In this document: positions 1 through 8,645 of the stretch, one piece after another | Position numbering within the stretch: position 1 is the first letter of the stretch | Layout: every line of letters begins with the position of its first letter | Source of the DNA: an uncultured Prevotella sp. | GTDB taxonomy: Bacteria; Bacteroidota; Bacteroidia; Bacteroidales; Bacteroidaceae | Direction of reading: 5' to 3' | DNA length: 44,237 nucleotides | Assembly: GCA_900553155.1 (NCBI GenBank) | Contig: USCM01000001.1 | Span: forward strand, 1-44,237 | The notes under the pieces: generated by a model | What the model was told of the DNA's origin: nothing | Database searches by the model: none | What the model saw: the letters and a program-made list of their open reading frames with translations, nothing else | Position numbers and translations under genes: made by a program

Positions 1-328
1 GGTTTGCAACACCTGCGGTATCAAGAGTACCACGAACGATGTGATAACGTACACCTGGAAGGTCCTTTACACGACCACCGCGAACAAGCACGATTGAGTG
101 CTCCTGAAGGTTGTGGCCTTCTCCCGGGATGTAAGAGTTAACCTCCTTAGAGTTTGTCAGACGTACACGGGCAACCTTACGCATTGCCGAATTAGGCTTC
201 TTAGGTGTAGTTGTGTAAACACGAACGCAAACACCACGACGCTGAGGGCATGAATCCAAAGCCGGTGACTTGCTCTTGTCTACGAGCACCTTTCTGCCTT
301 TTCTTACCAATTGAGAAATTGTAGGCAT
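1..328 (-). CDS. rpsL: 30S ribosomal protein S12 (3' end outside window)
   Basis: This is the small-subunit protein of the decoding centre. Translation from the ATG at 328 gives MPTISQLVRKGRK, followed by the highly conserved stretches PALDSCPQRRGVC, TTPKKPNSAMRKVARVRL and GEGHNLQEHSIVLVRGGRVK, which are diagnostic for S12. About 109 codons are present and the frame is still open at base 1, so the last codons lie outside. The PKKPNSA segment is where streptomycin-resistance changes are known in this family; it reads K, as in sensitive strains. The DUF3467 gene lies 309 bases upstream on the same strand, but a terminator-like hairpin and a separate -7 element sit between them. Confidence 0.97.
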   Translation of the reverse strand, partial: MPTISQLVRKGRKVLVDKSKSPALDSCPQRRGVCVRVYTTTPKKPNSAMRKVARVRLTNSKEVNSYIPGEGHNLQEHSIVLVRGGRVKDLPGVRYHIVRGTLDTAGVAN

Positions 329-411
329 AATTTTACTTTTTAATTTATATATTTTTATTTTTAATTGTCGTATCCAATAAAACAGCCTAATTACAAGCCG
401 TTTTCGGGGTG

Positions 412-419
412 CAAAGGTA
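412..419 (-). promoter_or_regulatory. -7 element upstream of rpsL
   Basis: The minus strand reads TACCTTTG followed by C, an exact match to the Bacteroidota -7 consensus TAnnTTTG. It would start transcription near 405, giving a leader of about 75 bases before rpsL. No clear TTTG is seen at the expected -33 distance, so the call rests on the -7 box and its position. Confidence 0.55.
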
Positions 420-576
420 CAAACTTTTCCTGAAACTACCTAACATATAAAAACTAATATTTTCCCAAGAAGCCTAAATTATATAAAAACAGGAAGTTTT
501 AACACTTGTTCACGATATTTGATAACATTACAACCACCCTACCCTGGCCATACAGACACTACTTTGAAGCAAACAA

Positions 577-609
577 AAGGCAGACAAATCTGCGCGACTT
601 GCCTGCCTT
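577..609 (-). terminator. Hairpin terminator after the DUF3467 gene
   Basis: On the minus strand AAGGCAG (609-603) pairs with CTGCCTT (583-577), with further partial pairing inside, followed by a T-rich stretch (TTTTGTTTG). It lies about 30 bases past the DUF3467 stop codon, as expected for an intrinsic terminator. Confidence 0.55.
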
Positions 610-637
610 ATAATTATGTTTCGGAAATCTCTATATA

Positions 638-958
638 TTAAGCCTCTGCCGGATGCTCGAACGGAGTAGCGGTACGTGGCTGCTGCTGCTCGGGAAGGTT
701 GATCTTGCCGAACTGCTTCTCGTACTTCTGGATATTGTCGTTCAACGCCATGAGGAGACGCTTAGCGTGCTCTGGAGCCATAACGACGCGGCTGCGAACC
801 TGCGGCTGCTGCATACCTGGAAGCATGCAAGTGAAGTCGAGGATAAAGTCGCTCGAAGAGTGAGTGATGAGTGCGAGGTTAGCGTAAACGCCTACACCGA
901 TTTCCGGCTTCAGTTCAATCTGAAGTCCTTGGGGCTGTTGGTTGTTGTTTTCTTCCAT
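638..958 (-). CDS. DUF3467 domain protein
   Basis: This 106-residue protein matches the DUF3467 family: an N-terminal ELKPEIGVGVYANLALITHS segment, a middle part with DFILDFTCMLPG and VRSRVVMAPEHAKRLL, and a proline/glutamine-rich tail. The family is widespread in Bacteroidota, and its members usually sit between rpoC and rpsL; the molecular function is unknown to me. There is no signal peptide or membrane segment, so it is probably cytoplasmic. It has its own promoter (1059-1090) and terminator (577-609), so it can be expressed separately from rpsL. The upstream neighbour here is a divergent transporter, not rpoBC. Confidence 0.88.
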   Translation of the reverse strand: MEENNNQQPQGLQIELKPEIGVGVYANLALITHSSSDFILDFTCMLPGMQQPQVRSRVVMAPEHAKRLLMALNDNIQKYEKQFGKINLPEQQQPRTATPFEHPAEA

Positions 959-1058
959 TTTTATTTTATGTTTAGGTTTATATTAAATAAGGTCGGCATA
1001 CGTTGGTACACAATGGTTTAAATAGCCATTCCAGCGTCATTGCCTCTTAATTGTGTTA

Positions 1059-1090
1059 CAAAGATAGCATATTATGTGGAAATCTGCAAA
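1059..1090 (-). promoter_or_regulatory. Promoter of the DUF3467 gene
   Basis: On the minus strand TTTG (1090-1087), 20 bases, then TATCTTTG (1066-1059) matches the Bacteroidota housekeeping promoter pattern. Transcription would start near 1052, about 94 bases before the start codon. It lies back to back with the transporter promoter. Confidence 0.75.
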
Positions 1091-1109
1091 TTATATACAC
1101 AAAAATTTG

Positions 1110-1117
1110 TAATTTTG
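1110..1117 (+). promoter_or_regulatory. -7 element upstream of the BASS transporter
   Basis: TAATTTTG fits TAnnTTTG and stands 28 bases before the ATG at 1146, which would leave a leader of about 20 bases. No good -33 TTTG is visible, so this is a weaker call. Confidence 0.4.
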
Positions 1118-1145
1118 TCTTCGTAATGTTTCAAATATATAGGCT

Positions 1146-2099
1146 ATGCAGATATTACGCTTCATAAAAGATTGGACTCTACCCGTTGCTATTGCCACGG
1201 GCATAACGGTTTACCTGGTGTTTGCCCTCGTCCCCGCGCTCGATGGGTTTGCCACTGCTGCCGACCCTATATTTCAGCAGCTTCTGCCAGCGTTTATGTT
1301 CTTGGTACTGTTTGTCACCTTCTGCAAGGTCGACTACCGCAAGCTGCGCCCCGTGGCGTGGCATTGGTGGATTGGCCTATTCCAGGTTCTTACGGTTGGG
1401 GCTATAATGGCGCTGATATTGTGCCTGCACCTTACTGGCGACAGCCTTATCCTTGCCGAAGCCGTGCTAACCTGCATAATCTGTCCTTGCGCATCGGCTG
1501 CCGCGGTTGTAACGCAGAAGCTTGGAGGCAACCTTGAGGAGATGACCACATACACTTTTCTATCCAACTTCATCACCGCCCTTCTCATACCGGTTTGCTT
1601 CCCGATGATAGACAAGGCTGCCGACATTCATTTCCTCGAAGCATTCGCCCTTATATTATATAAGGTGTTCACCGTGCTTGTTGTGCCTATGATTCTTGCT
1701 TACATCGTAAAGCATCACGCAAAGGGTGTATGCCAGCGCATCACTTCCATAAAAGACCTTTCTTATTATCTTTGGGGATGCTCGTTGCTGATAGTGTCGG
1801 GCACAACTATGAAGAACATCCTGCATGCCGACACAAGCATTGCTTTTCTGCTCGTCATTGCCGTATGCTCGCTCGTGCTGTGTCTGTTTCAGTTTGGGTG
1901 CGGCAGGGCTATTGGCTCGCGCTTCAACCAGACGGTCAATGCCGGTCAGGCATTGGGTCAGAAGAACACTGCATTTGCTATATGGATAGCCTCCACCTAT
2001 CTGTCGCCGCTGTCGTCGGTTGGTCCGGGTTGCTATATTCTGTGGCAGAATATCATTAACAGTTGGGAGATATGGGAGGCCCAGAAGAGAAGAAAGTAA
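1146..2099 (+). CDS. Bile acid:sodium symporter family (BASS) transporter
   Basis: This 317-residue, very hydrophobic protein has about nine predicted membrane segments. The resemblance is to the BASS/SBF family (including the YfeH/ASBT-NM-like branch): a conserved segment around ICPCASAAAVVTQKLGGN in the first half and a matching GQALGQKNTAFAIW segment in the second half, corresponding to the crossover regions of the ten-helix fold. BASS proteins carry organic anions (bile acids, pantoate, pyruvate and others) with sodium. The substrate here cannot be told. It is a single gene, divergent from DUF3467, and is not in an operon with gltB, since 302 bases with a palindrome and a separate promoter lie between. 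Confidence 0.82.
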   Translation: MQILRFIKDWTLPVAIATGITVYLVFALVPALDGFATAADPIFQQLLPAFMFLVLFVTFCKVDYRKLRPVAWHWWIGLFQVLTVGAIMALILCLHLTGDSLILAEAVLTCIICPCASAAAVVTQKLGGNLEEMTTYTFLSNFITALLIPVCFPMIDKAADIHFLEAFALILYKVFTVLVVPMILAYIVKHHAKGVCQRITSIKDLSYYLWGCSLLIVSGTTMKNILHADTSIAFLLVIAVCSLVLCLFQFGCGRAIGSRFNQTVNAGQALGQKNTAFAIWIASTYLSPLSSVGPGCYILWQNIINSWEIWEAQKRRK

Positions 2100-2226
2100 A
2101 TTGTAGTCCTCTCGTCCTGTCTTCTCCGCTATAAACCCAGTTTGTGTCAGCCCGTATGCCTAATGAACTTTTTTTATTTTCACCAGACGCACATTTACAA
2201 TTCTAAAGCGTTTCAATCATTTCCTA

Positions 2227-2270
2227 TTACAATATATCACAATATTAAACGATATTGCGATATATTGTAA
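2227..2270. repeat. Near-perfect 19-base inverted repeat upstream of gltB
   Basis: Arms TTACAATATATCACAATAT (2227-2245) and its reverse complement (2252-2270) differ at one base and enclose a 6-base loop. No T-run follows on either strand, so it is a poor terminator. It is centred about 110 bases upstream of the probable gltB transcription start. That position and symmetry suit an operator for a dimeric regulator, but which one is unknown. Confidence 0.6.
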
Positions 2271-2342
2271 GTAAAAACTTGTTCTATATCAAAAAATATT
2301 CAATTTAAATAGTCTAAACATTACTGTTTGAAACTAAATTAG

Positions 2343-2350
2343 TAAATTTG
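2343..2350 (+). promoter_or_regulatory. -7 element of the gltB promoter
   Basis: TAAATTTG followed by C fits TAnnTTTG, 52 bases before the gltB ATG. A TTTG at 2327-2330 is only 12 bases upstream, too close to be a normal -33 box, so the promoter may need an activator. Confidence 0.5.
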
Positions 2351-2401
2351 CAAGCACTTTGATAGGAATTTTAATAGTTTACTAATTAAACGTAATGCAA
2401 G

Positions 2402-5400
2402 ATGGGAAAAACGCAAGACCATCAAGCCAGCCATGCGTTGGCAGGCAAGAGAATTTCAGGACTTTACAATGCCGCCTATGAGCACGACGCGTGCGGTGTA
2501 GGTATGGTAGTGAATATTCATGGTAACAAGAGCCACGAATTAGTAGACAACGCTCTGCGCGTGCTTGAGAACATGCGCCATAGAGGTGCTGAAGGTGCCG
2601 ACAACAAAACGGGCGACGGTGCAGGTATCATGCTTCAGATACCTCACGAGTTCATTTTGTTGCAGGGTATACCTGTGCCAGAGAAGGGTAAGTACGGCAC
2701 CGGACTCGTTTTTCTTCCTAAAGACGAGCAGAAACAGCAGGCCATTCTGTCCATTATGATTGAGGAGATTGAGCGCGAAGGCCTCTCTTTGATGCATCTC
2801 CGTGCCGTGCCCACCAATCCCGACTGCCTCGGCGAGTCGGCTCTCAAGACAGAGCCTACCATCAAGCAGGTGTTCATCACCGGCGTTACCGACGACAAGG
2901 TAGCCACCTTCGAGCGTACCTTATATATAATACGCAAGAAGATAGAGAACCGCGTCAACGACAAAGACTTTTATATCTGCTCGCTTTCGAGCCGAAACAT
3001 TGTATACAAGGGTATGCTCTCGTCTATGCAGGTACGTCAGTACTACCCCGACCTCACCAACAACTATTTCACATCGGGTCTGGCTCTCGTCCATTCTCGT
3101 TTCTCTACCAACACGTTCCCTACCTGGAGCCTTGCCCAGCCGTTCCGCTTGCTTGCCCACAACGGCGAGATAAACACCATACGTGGCAACCGCTCGTGGT
3201 TCAAGGCACGCGAATCGGTACTCTCAAGCGACACATTGGGCGACATTCGCAACATATCTCCTATCATACAGCCCGATATGTCCGACTCGGCAAGCCTCGA
3301 CAACGTGTTCGAGTTCTTCGTGATGAGCGGCCTTTCATTGCCTCACGCCATGGCTGTAATGGTGCCTGAGAGCTTCAACGACAAGAACCCTATACCCGAA
3401 GACCTCAAGGCTTTCTACGAGTATCACTCTATCCTTATGGAACCTTGGGACGGCCCAGCCGCCCTTCTCTTCAGCGACGGACGCTACGCCGGAGGTATGC
3501 TCGACCGCAACGGTCTGCGCCCGGCACGATATACTATTACCAAGAACGACACCATGGTCGTGGCATCCGAGGTGGGTGTCATGGACTTTGACCCAACTGA
3601 GATTGCCGAAAAGGGACGTCTGCAACCAGGTAAGATTCTCCTTATCGACACTCAGGAGGGTAAAATCTACTACGACGGAGAGATTAAGGAGCGCCTTGCA
3701 AGTGCGCATCCTTACCGTCAGTGGCTTTCTACCAACCGTATACAGCTTGAGAAGCTGCACTCGGGCCGCAAGGTAGACAATTCGGTTGACAACCTTACAC
3801 GCAAGGAACTGATGTTCGGTTTCGGCGAGGAGGATGTCGACGGCACCATCGTGCCTATGGCTACAAACGGCCAGGAACCTACAGCATCAATGGGCAACGA
3901 TACCCCGTTGGCTGTGCTCTCAAGCCACTCGCAGGTGTTCTTCAACTATTTCCGCCAGCAGTTTGCCCAGGTTACCAACCCTGCCATCGACTCTATACGC
4001 GAGTCGTTGGTTATGTCGCTGTCCGAATATATCGGCCGTGTAGGCTCGGGCATCCTTTCGCCCGACGAGTCGAACTGCAAGATGGTGCGCCTGCCCCACC
4101 CTATCCTTACAAACACACAGCTCGACATCCTCTGCAACATACGCTATAAGGGATTCAACACCGTAAAGCTTCCCATGCTCTTCGAGTGCAGCAAGGGCGA
4201 GGAGGGACTGCGCGAATCGCTCGACGCCCTATGCAAGGAAGCCGAGCGCAGCGTAGACGACGGCTACAACTACATCATCCTTAGCGACCGCGACGTCGAC
4301 GAGGCTCATGCCGCCATACCGTCATTGCTCGCCGTAAGCGCCGTACACCACTACCTTATATCTGTAGGCAAGCGTGTGCAGACTGCCCTTATCGTCGAGA
4401 GCGGCGAGATTAGAGAGGTGATGCACGCCGCCTTGCTTCTTGGCTACGGTGCTTCTGCCCTCTGCCCTTACATGACATACGCCATCCTCGACGACCTTGT
4501 AAAGCGCGGAAAGATTCAGGAGAACTATGCCACAGCCGAGGCCAACTATATCAAGGCGGTCAAGAAGGGTCTGCTCAAGATTATGGCAAAGATGGGTATA
4601 TCTACCATACGCTCTTACCGTGGTGCCAAGATATTCGAGAGCATCGGTCTGTCGGAGGCTTTATTGAAGGCCTACTTCGGCACAGAGGTCAGCACCATCG
4701 GCGGTGTAGGCTTGGAGACAATAGCACGCGACGCCATCGCCATGCACGACAAGGCATTCAACAACAAGAAACAGCTCGACTTCCTGCCCAACTTCGGACA
4801 GTTCCACTGGCGCCGCGACGGAATACGCCACGCATGGAACCCGGAAACTATAGCAACTTTGCAGCTTGCCACACGCACTGGCAACTATGCTAAATATAAG
4901 GAATTCACGAAGTTTGTCGACGAGAAAGAAGACCCTATCTTCATTCGCGACTTCTTCGACTTCAAACATAATCCGATACCAGTAGACGAGGTAGAACCCG
5001 TCGAAACCATTGTTAAACACTTCGTGACGGGAGCCATGTCGTTCGGAGCCTTGTCTAAGGAGGCTCACGAGGCAATGGCACTTGCCATGAACAAGCTCGG
5101 CGCACGCTCTAACACGGGTGAGGGCGGCGAACTAAGCGAACGCTTCCACGAGACAGTGGACGGCGTATCGCTGTCGAGCAAAACCAAGCAGGTGGCTTCG
5201 GGCCGCTTTGGTGTAACTACCGAATACCTCGTCAATGCCGAGGAGATACAGATTAAGGTGGCACAGGGTGCAAAGCCTGGTGAGGGCGGACAGCTGCCAG
5301 GATTTAAGGTGAACGAGGTCATTGCAAAGACCCGCCACTCTATCCCGGGCATCTCGCTCATCTCGCCTCCACCTCATCACGACATCTACTCTATCGAGGA

Positions 5401-6922
5401 CTTGGCTCAGCTTATCTTCGACCTCAAGAATGTCAATCCTAAGGCTGCCATCAGCGTAAAGCTGGTTGCCGAGAGTGGCGTAGGCACCATCGCCGCAGGT
5501 GTGGCTAAAGCCAAGGCCGACCTTATCGTTATATCGGGTGCCGAGGGTGGCACGGGTGCATCGCCGGCGTCAAGTATGCGCTTCGCGGGCATCTCTCCAG
5601 AGATTGGTCTGTCGGAGACACAGCAGACATTGGTAAAGAATGGTCTGCGCGGTCAGGTGCGCCTTCAGGTCGACGGACAGCTCAAGACGGGCCGCGACGT
5701 TGTGCTTATGGCTCTGTTGGGTGCCGAGGAGTTTGGCTTCGGTACAGCTGCGCTCATCGTGCTTGGCTGCGTGATGATGCGCAAGTGCAACCTCAACACC
5801 TGCCCTATGGGTGTAGCCACACAGAACCCGGAGCTGCGCAAGCTGTTCCGCGGCAAGGCCGAATACCTTGTCAACTACTTTACATTCGTGGCACAAGAGG
5901 TGCGCGAGTATCTGGCAGAGATGGGCTACCGCAGCCTTAACGACATCGTGGGCCATACCGAGCTTATCATAACCAAGCAGGACGAGAAGAATCCTAAGTC
6001 GGCTCTGCTCGACTTCCGCCGCCTCCTGTTCAAGGAGCCTAACGTATGCTCGCTTTACCACACCGCACAACAGCGCCACGAGCTTGGCGACGTGCTCGAC
6101 CAGCATATCATACGTGGTGCACAAAACTCAATAGAACGTCAGGATGAAGTGTCTCTCGACTTTGCCATCAAGAACACCGACCGTGCCGTTGGAGCCATGC
6201 TCAGCGGTATGATAGCACAGAAGTACGGCGAGCAGGGACTGCCCGACAAGACCATCAACGTCAAGTTCAAGGGTTCGGCAGGTCAGAGCTTCGGCGCCTT
6301 CCTTGTCAAGGGTGTCGACTTCAAGCTTGAGGGCGAGGCCAACGACTACTTTGCCAAGGGCCTCTCTGGCGGACGTGTATCCATCCTTCCGCCTATCCGA
6401 AGCAACTTCTCTGCCGAGGACAACATCATCGCCGGCAACACGGGTCTCTACGGTGCCACAAGCGGCGAGCTGTACATCAATGGCAAGGTGGGCGAACGCT
6501 TCGGCGTGCGCAACTCGGGCGCCACTGCCGTTATCGAGGGTGCGGGCGACCACTGCTGCGAGTATATGACGGGCGGACGTGTCGTTGTGCTCGGCGAGAC
6601 GGGCCGCAACTTTGCTGCCGGTATGTCGGGTGGCGTGGCTTACGTCTGGGACAAGAACCACAACTTCGACTACTTCTGCAATATGGACATGGTGGAGATT
6701 AACCTCGTTGAGGACAGCAACTACCGCAAGGAGCTGCACGAGCTGATACGCCAGCACTATCTCTACACCGGCTCTAAGCTTGCACGCACCATGCTCGACG
6801 ACTGGAACCGCTACGTCGAGGACTTCATACAGATTGTCCCCATTGAGTATAAGCGTGTGCTCCAGGAAGAGCAGGTTCGCAAACTGCAACAGAAGATTGC
6901 GGATATGCAGAGAGACTATTGA
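2402..6922 (+). CDS. gltB: Glutamate synthase (NADPH) large subunit
   Basis: This cytoplasmic enzyme makes two glutamates from glutamine and 2-oxoglutarate in the GS-GOGAT pathway of ammonia assimilation. The protein is 1506 residues, the normal length. In order it shows a class-II glutaminase domain whose nucleophile is Cys31 in DACGVG, exposed after removal of the leading peptide; a central domain; the FMN/synthase domain with GAMSFGALSKEAHEAMA and SGAEGGTGASP; the 3Fe-4S cluster cysteines at about 1123, 1129 and 1134 (CVMMRKCNLNTCPMG); and the C-terminal GXGXG beta-helix domain (GGRVVVLG). The second base before the ATG belongs to a short AT-rich leader. gltD follows after an unusually long 275-base spacer. 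Confidence 0.98.
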   Translation: MGKTQDHQASHALAGKRISGLYNAAYEHDACGVGMVVNIHGNKSHELVDNALRVLENMRHRGAEGADNKTGDGAGIMLQIPHEFILLQGIPVPEKGKYGTGLVFLPKDEQKQQAILSIMIEEIEREGLSLMHLRAVPTNPDCLGESALKTEPTIKQVFITGVTDDKVATFERTLYIIRKKIENRVNDKDFYICSLSSRNIVYKGMLSSMQVRQYYPDLTNNYFTSGLALVHSRFSTNTFPTWSLAQPFRLLAHNGEINTIRGNRSWFKARESVLSSDTLGDIRNISPIIQPDMSDSASLDNVFEFFVMSGLSLPHAMAVMVPESFNDKNPIPEDLKAFYEYHSILMEPWDGPAALLFSDGRYAGGMLDRNGLRPARYTITKNDTMVVASEVGVMDFDPTEIAEKGRLQPGKILLIDTQEGKIYYDGEIKERLASAHPYRQWLSTNRIQLEKLHSGRKVDNSVDNLTRKELMFGFGEEDVDGTIVPMATNGQEPTASMGNDTPLAVLSSHSQVFFNYFRQQFAQVTNPAIDSIRESLVMSLSEYIGRVGSGILSPDESNCKMVRLPHPILTNTQLDILCNIRYKGFNTVKLPMLFECSKGEEGLRESLDALCKEAERSVDDGYNYIILSDRDVDEAHAAIPSLLAVSAVHHYLISVGKRVQTALIVESGEIREVMHAALLLGYGASALCPYMTYAILDDLVKRGKIQENYATAEANYIKAVKKGLLKIMAKMGISTIRSYRGAKIFESIGLSEALLKAYFGTEVSTIGGVGLETIARDAIAMHDKAFNNKKQLDFLPNFGQFHWRRDGIRHAWNPETIATLQLATRTGNYAKYKEFTKFVDEKEDPIFIRDFFDFKHNPIPVDEVEPVETIVKHFVTGAMSFGALSKEAHEAMALAMNKLGARSNTGEGGELSERFHETVDGVSLSSKTKQVASGRFGVTTEYLVNAEEIQIKVAQGAKPGEGGQLPGFKVNEVIAKTRHSIPGISLISPPPHHDIYSIEDLAQLIFDLKNVNPKAAISVKLVAESGVGTIAAGVAKAKADLIVISGAEGGTGASPASSMRFAGISPEIGLSETQQTLVKNGLRGQVRLQVDGQLKTGRDVVLMALLGAEEFGFGTAALIVLGCVMMRKCNLNTCPMGVATQNPELRKLFRGKAEYLVNYFTFVAQEVREYLAEMGYRSLNDIVGHTELIITKQDEKNPKSALLDFRRLLFKEPNVCSLYHTAQQRHELGDVLDQHIIRGAQNSIERQDEVSLDFAIKNTDRAVGAMLSGMIAQKYGEQGLPDKTINVKFKGSAGQSFGAFLVKGVDFKLEGEANDYFAKGLSGGRVSILPPIRSNFSAEDNIIAGNTGLYGATSGELYINGKVGERFGVRNSGATAVIEGAGDHCCEYMTGGRVVVLGETGRNFAAGMSGGVAYVWDKNHNFDYFCNMDMVEINLVEDSNYRKELHELIRQHYLYTGSKLARTMLDDWNRYVEDFIQIVPIEYKRVLQEEQVRKLQQKIADMQRDY

Positions 6923-7197
6923 TTTGCGCAAAGCGCAAATCAGAGTTTTGAGTTTTGAATTTTGAGTTTTGAATTATCGGCGGTGCCGATTACGAATTGT
7001 TCAATTTTGAATTGACTGGTCGATTTGAAAATCGAACTGAATAACTCAGAAACAATAACTGAATAACTCAGAATTCATAACTGAATAACTCAAAATGCGC
7101 AAAGCGCACAATTCAAAACTCAAAACTCAAAACTCAACATTGCGACTGCAAGTCGCAACAACTCAAAACTCAAAATTCAAAACTCAAAATTCGAATC
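6923..7197. repeat. Inverted-repeat and simple-repeat spacer between gltB and gltD
   Basis: No gene fits here. The block at 6943-6975 (runs of GAGTTTTG/GAATTTTG) is the reverse complement of 7160-7192 at 31 of 33 positions, so the transcript could fold the whole spacer into one long stem-loop. Inside are smaller palindromes: GATTTGCGC/GCGCAAATC (6921-6941), ATCGGC/GCCGAT near 6975-6990, TCGATTT/AAATCGA near 7020-7036 and TTGCGACT/AGTCGCAA (7140-7158). There are also direct repeats of AACTGAATAACTCA. It looks like a mosaic of mobile or slippage-prone intergenic elements. Confidence 0.75.
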
Positions 7198-8544
7198 ATG
7201 GGAAATCCAAAAGCATTCCTCACTATACACCGCAAGGAAGCGGGTTATCGCCCCATACACGACCGTATTCACGATTTTGGCGAAGTAGAACAAACGCTTA
7301 ACAGCAACGACCGCCGACAGCAGGCATCGCGTTGCATGGACTGTGGCGTACCATTCTGCCACTGGGCTTGCCCTCTTGGCAACAAGGCGCCCGAGTGGAA
7401 CGACGCTCTGTATAAAGGCGATTGGGAGCTGGCATATCGCCTGCTCAATTCTACCAACGACTTTCCCGAGTTTACGGGACGCATCTGCCCGGCACTCTGC
7501 GAGAAGGCTTGCGTGCTGAACCTTGTAGAGCACGAGCCTACAACCAACCGCGAGGACGAGTGTGCCATTACCGAGCATGCCTTCCAGGAAGACTATGTAC
7601 GCGTTGAACAACCCGAGCGCAACGGCAAGAAGGTGTGCGTCATAGGCGCCGGACCTGCCGGACTGGTGGCTGCCAACCGACTTAACCACATGGGCTACAG
7701 CGTAACCGTGATGGAGAAGAACGAGAGCGCAGGCGGACTGCTGCGCTTCGGCATACCTAACTTTAAGCTTAACAAGGCTGTCATCGACCGCCGCATTGCC
7801 TTGCTCGAAGAGGAGGGCATCGTGTTCAAGTACAACGCGCCTGTAGATGTGGAGCATCTGCCCGAGGGCTTCGATGCCTACGTGGTGTCTACCGGCACAC
7901 CTACAGCACGCGACCTCCCTATCCCGGGCCGCGAGCTTAAGGGCGTCTACTTCGCCCTGGAGATGCTGTCGCAGCAGAACCGTGTGCTGGCAGGTATGGA
8001 GTTTAAGAAGGACGAGCTTGTCAACGCCAAGGGCAAGGACGTGCTTGTTATCGGTGGCGGCGATACCGGCAGCGACTGCATAGGCACGGCTCACCGCCAG
8101 GGTTGCAAGTCGGTTACACAGATAGAGATTATGCCCCGACCCGTCGACGGACCCGACGACCCCAAGAACCCTTGGCCCAACTGGCCACGCACACTCAAGA
8201 CCACCTCGTCGCACGAGGAGGGATGCACACGCCGCTGGAACATCAACTCGCTTGAGTTCCTTGGCGACAAGAACGGCAAGCTCACCGGTGTGCGCGTTCA
8301 GGAGATAACGTGGAAGCCCAACCCCGCGGGTGGACGTCCGCTTATGGAGCCGGTAGGCAAACCAGAGATAATAAAGTGTGAGATGGTGCTGCTCGCCATG
8401 GGCTTCCTTAAACCCGAGCAGCCAAAGTTTGCTCCTAACGTGTTTGTGGCTGGCGATGCGGCAAATGGCGCATCGCTCGTTGTACGCGCTATGGCAAGCG
8501 GCAAGAAGACGGCTGCCGAAGTAGACAGATTCCTATCGAAGTAA
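7198..8544 (+). CDS. gltD: Glutamate synthase (NADPH) small subunit
   Basis: This is the electron-input subunit that passes electrons from NADPH through FAD and iron-sulfur clusters to GltB. It has 448 residues. Two N-terminal 4Fe-4S cysteine sets are visible (C46, C49, C54, C58 in CMDCGVPFCHWAC, and C97, C101, C105 in ICPALCEKAC). An FAD-binding GAGPAG follows at about 150-155, then GGGDTGSDC for the NADPH site, and a C-terminal GDAANGASLVVRA segment that closes the FAD site. The ATG directly follows the repeat-rich spacer, and no other start precedes the conserved N-terminus. A strong terminator follows, so gltBD form one unit. Confidence 0.97.
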   Translation: MGNPKAFLTIHRKEAGYRPIHDRIHDFGEVEQTLNSNDRRQQASRCMDCGVPFCHWACPLGNKAPEWNDALYKGDWELAYRLLNSTNDFPEFTGRICPALCEKACVLNLVEHEPTTNREDECAITEHAFQEDYVRVEQPERNGKKVCVIGAGPAGLVAANRLNHMGYSVTVMEKNESAGGLLRFGIPNFKLNKAVIDRRIALLEEEGIVFKYNAPVDVEHLPEGFDAYVVSTGTPTARDLPIPGRELKGVYFALEMLSQQNRVLAGMEFKKDELVNAKGKDVLVIGGGDTGSDCIGTAHRQGCKSVTQIEIMPRPVDGPDDPKNPWPNWPRTLKTTSSHEEGCTRRWNINSLEFLGDKNGKLTGVRVQEITWKPNPAGGRPLMEPVGKPEIIKCEMVLLAMGFLKPEQPKFAPNVFVAGDAANGASLVVRAMASGKKTAAEVDRFLSK

Positions 8545-8600
8545 TTTTCTTATCATTGCCTTTCCTTTCCATCACGAAAGGCTATGGCAGCCATACGTGG

Positions 8601-8643
8601 ACGGGACCGACGCCGAGTGAGGCGTTGGTCCCGTTGTTGTTTT
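8601..8643 (+). terminator. Intrinsic terminator after gltD
   Basis: A 14-base stem ACGGGACCGACGCC (8601-8614) pairs with 8621-8634 across a 6-base loop, with one G-U pair, followed by TTGTTGTTTT. It starts about 55 bases past the gltD stop. Confidence 0.85.
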
Positions 8644-8645
8644 AA

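Noticed and set aside
2321..2350. TTTG at 2327-2330 as the -33 box of gltB
   Set aside because: It is only 12 bases from the -7 element, while the normal distance is about 19-20 bases.
6128..6931. Open minus-strand frame of 267 codons opposite the end of gltB
   Set aside because: Same cause: the opposite strand of a GC-biased conserved gene. The valine/leucine/alanine-rich product has no family features.
7177..8214. Open minus-strand frame of 345 codons opposite gltD
   Set aside because: It is the mirror of a highly conserved gene; the predicted protein has no recognisable domain, and gltD explains the codon pattern.
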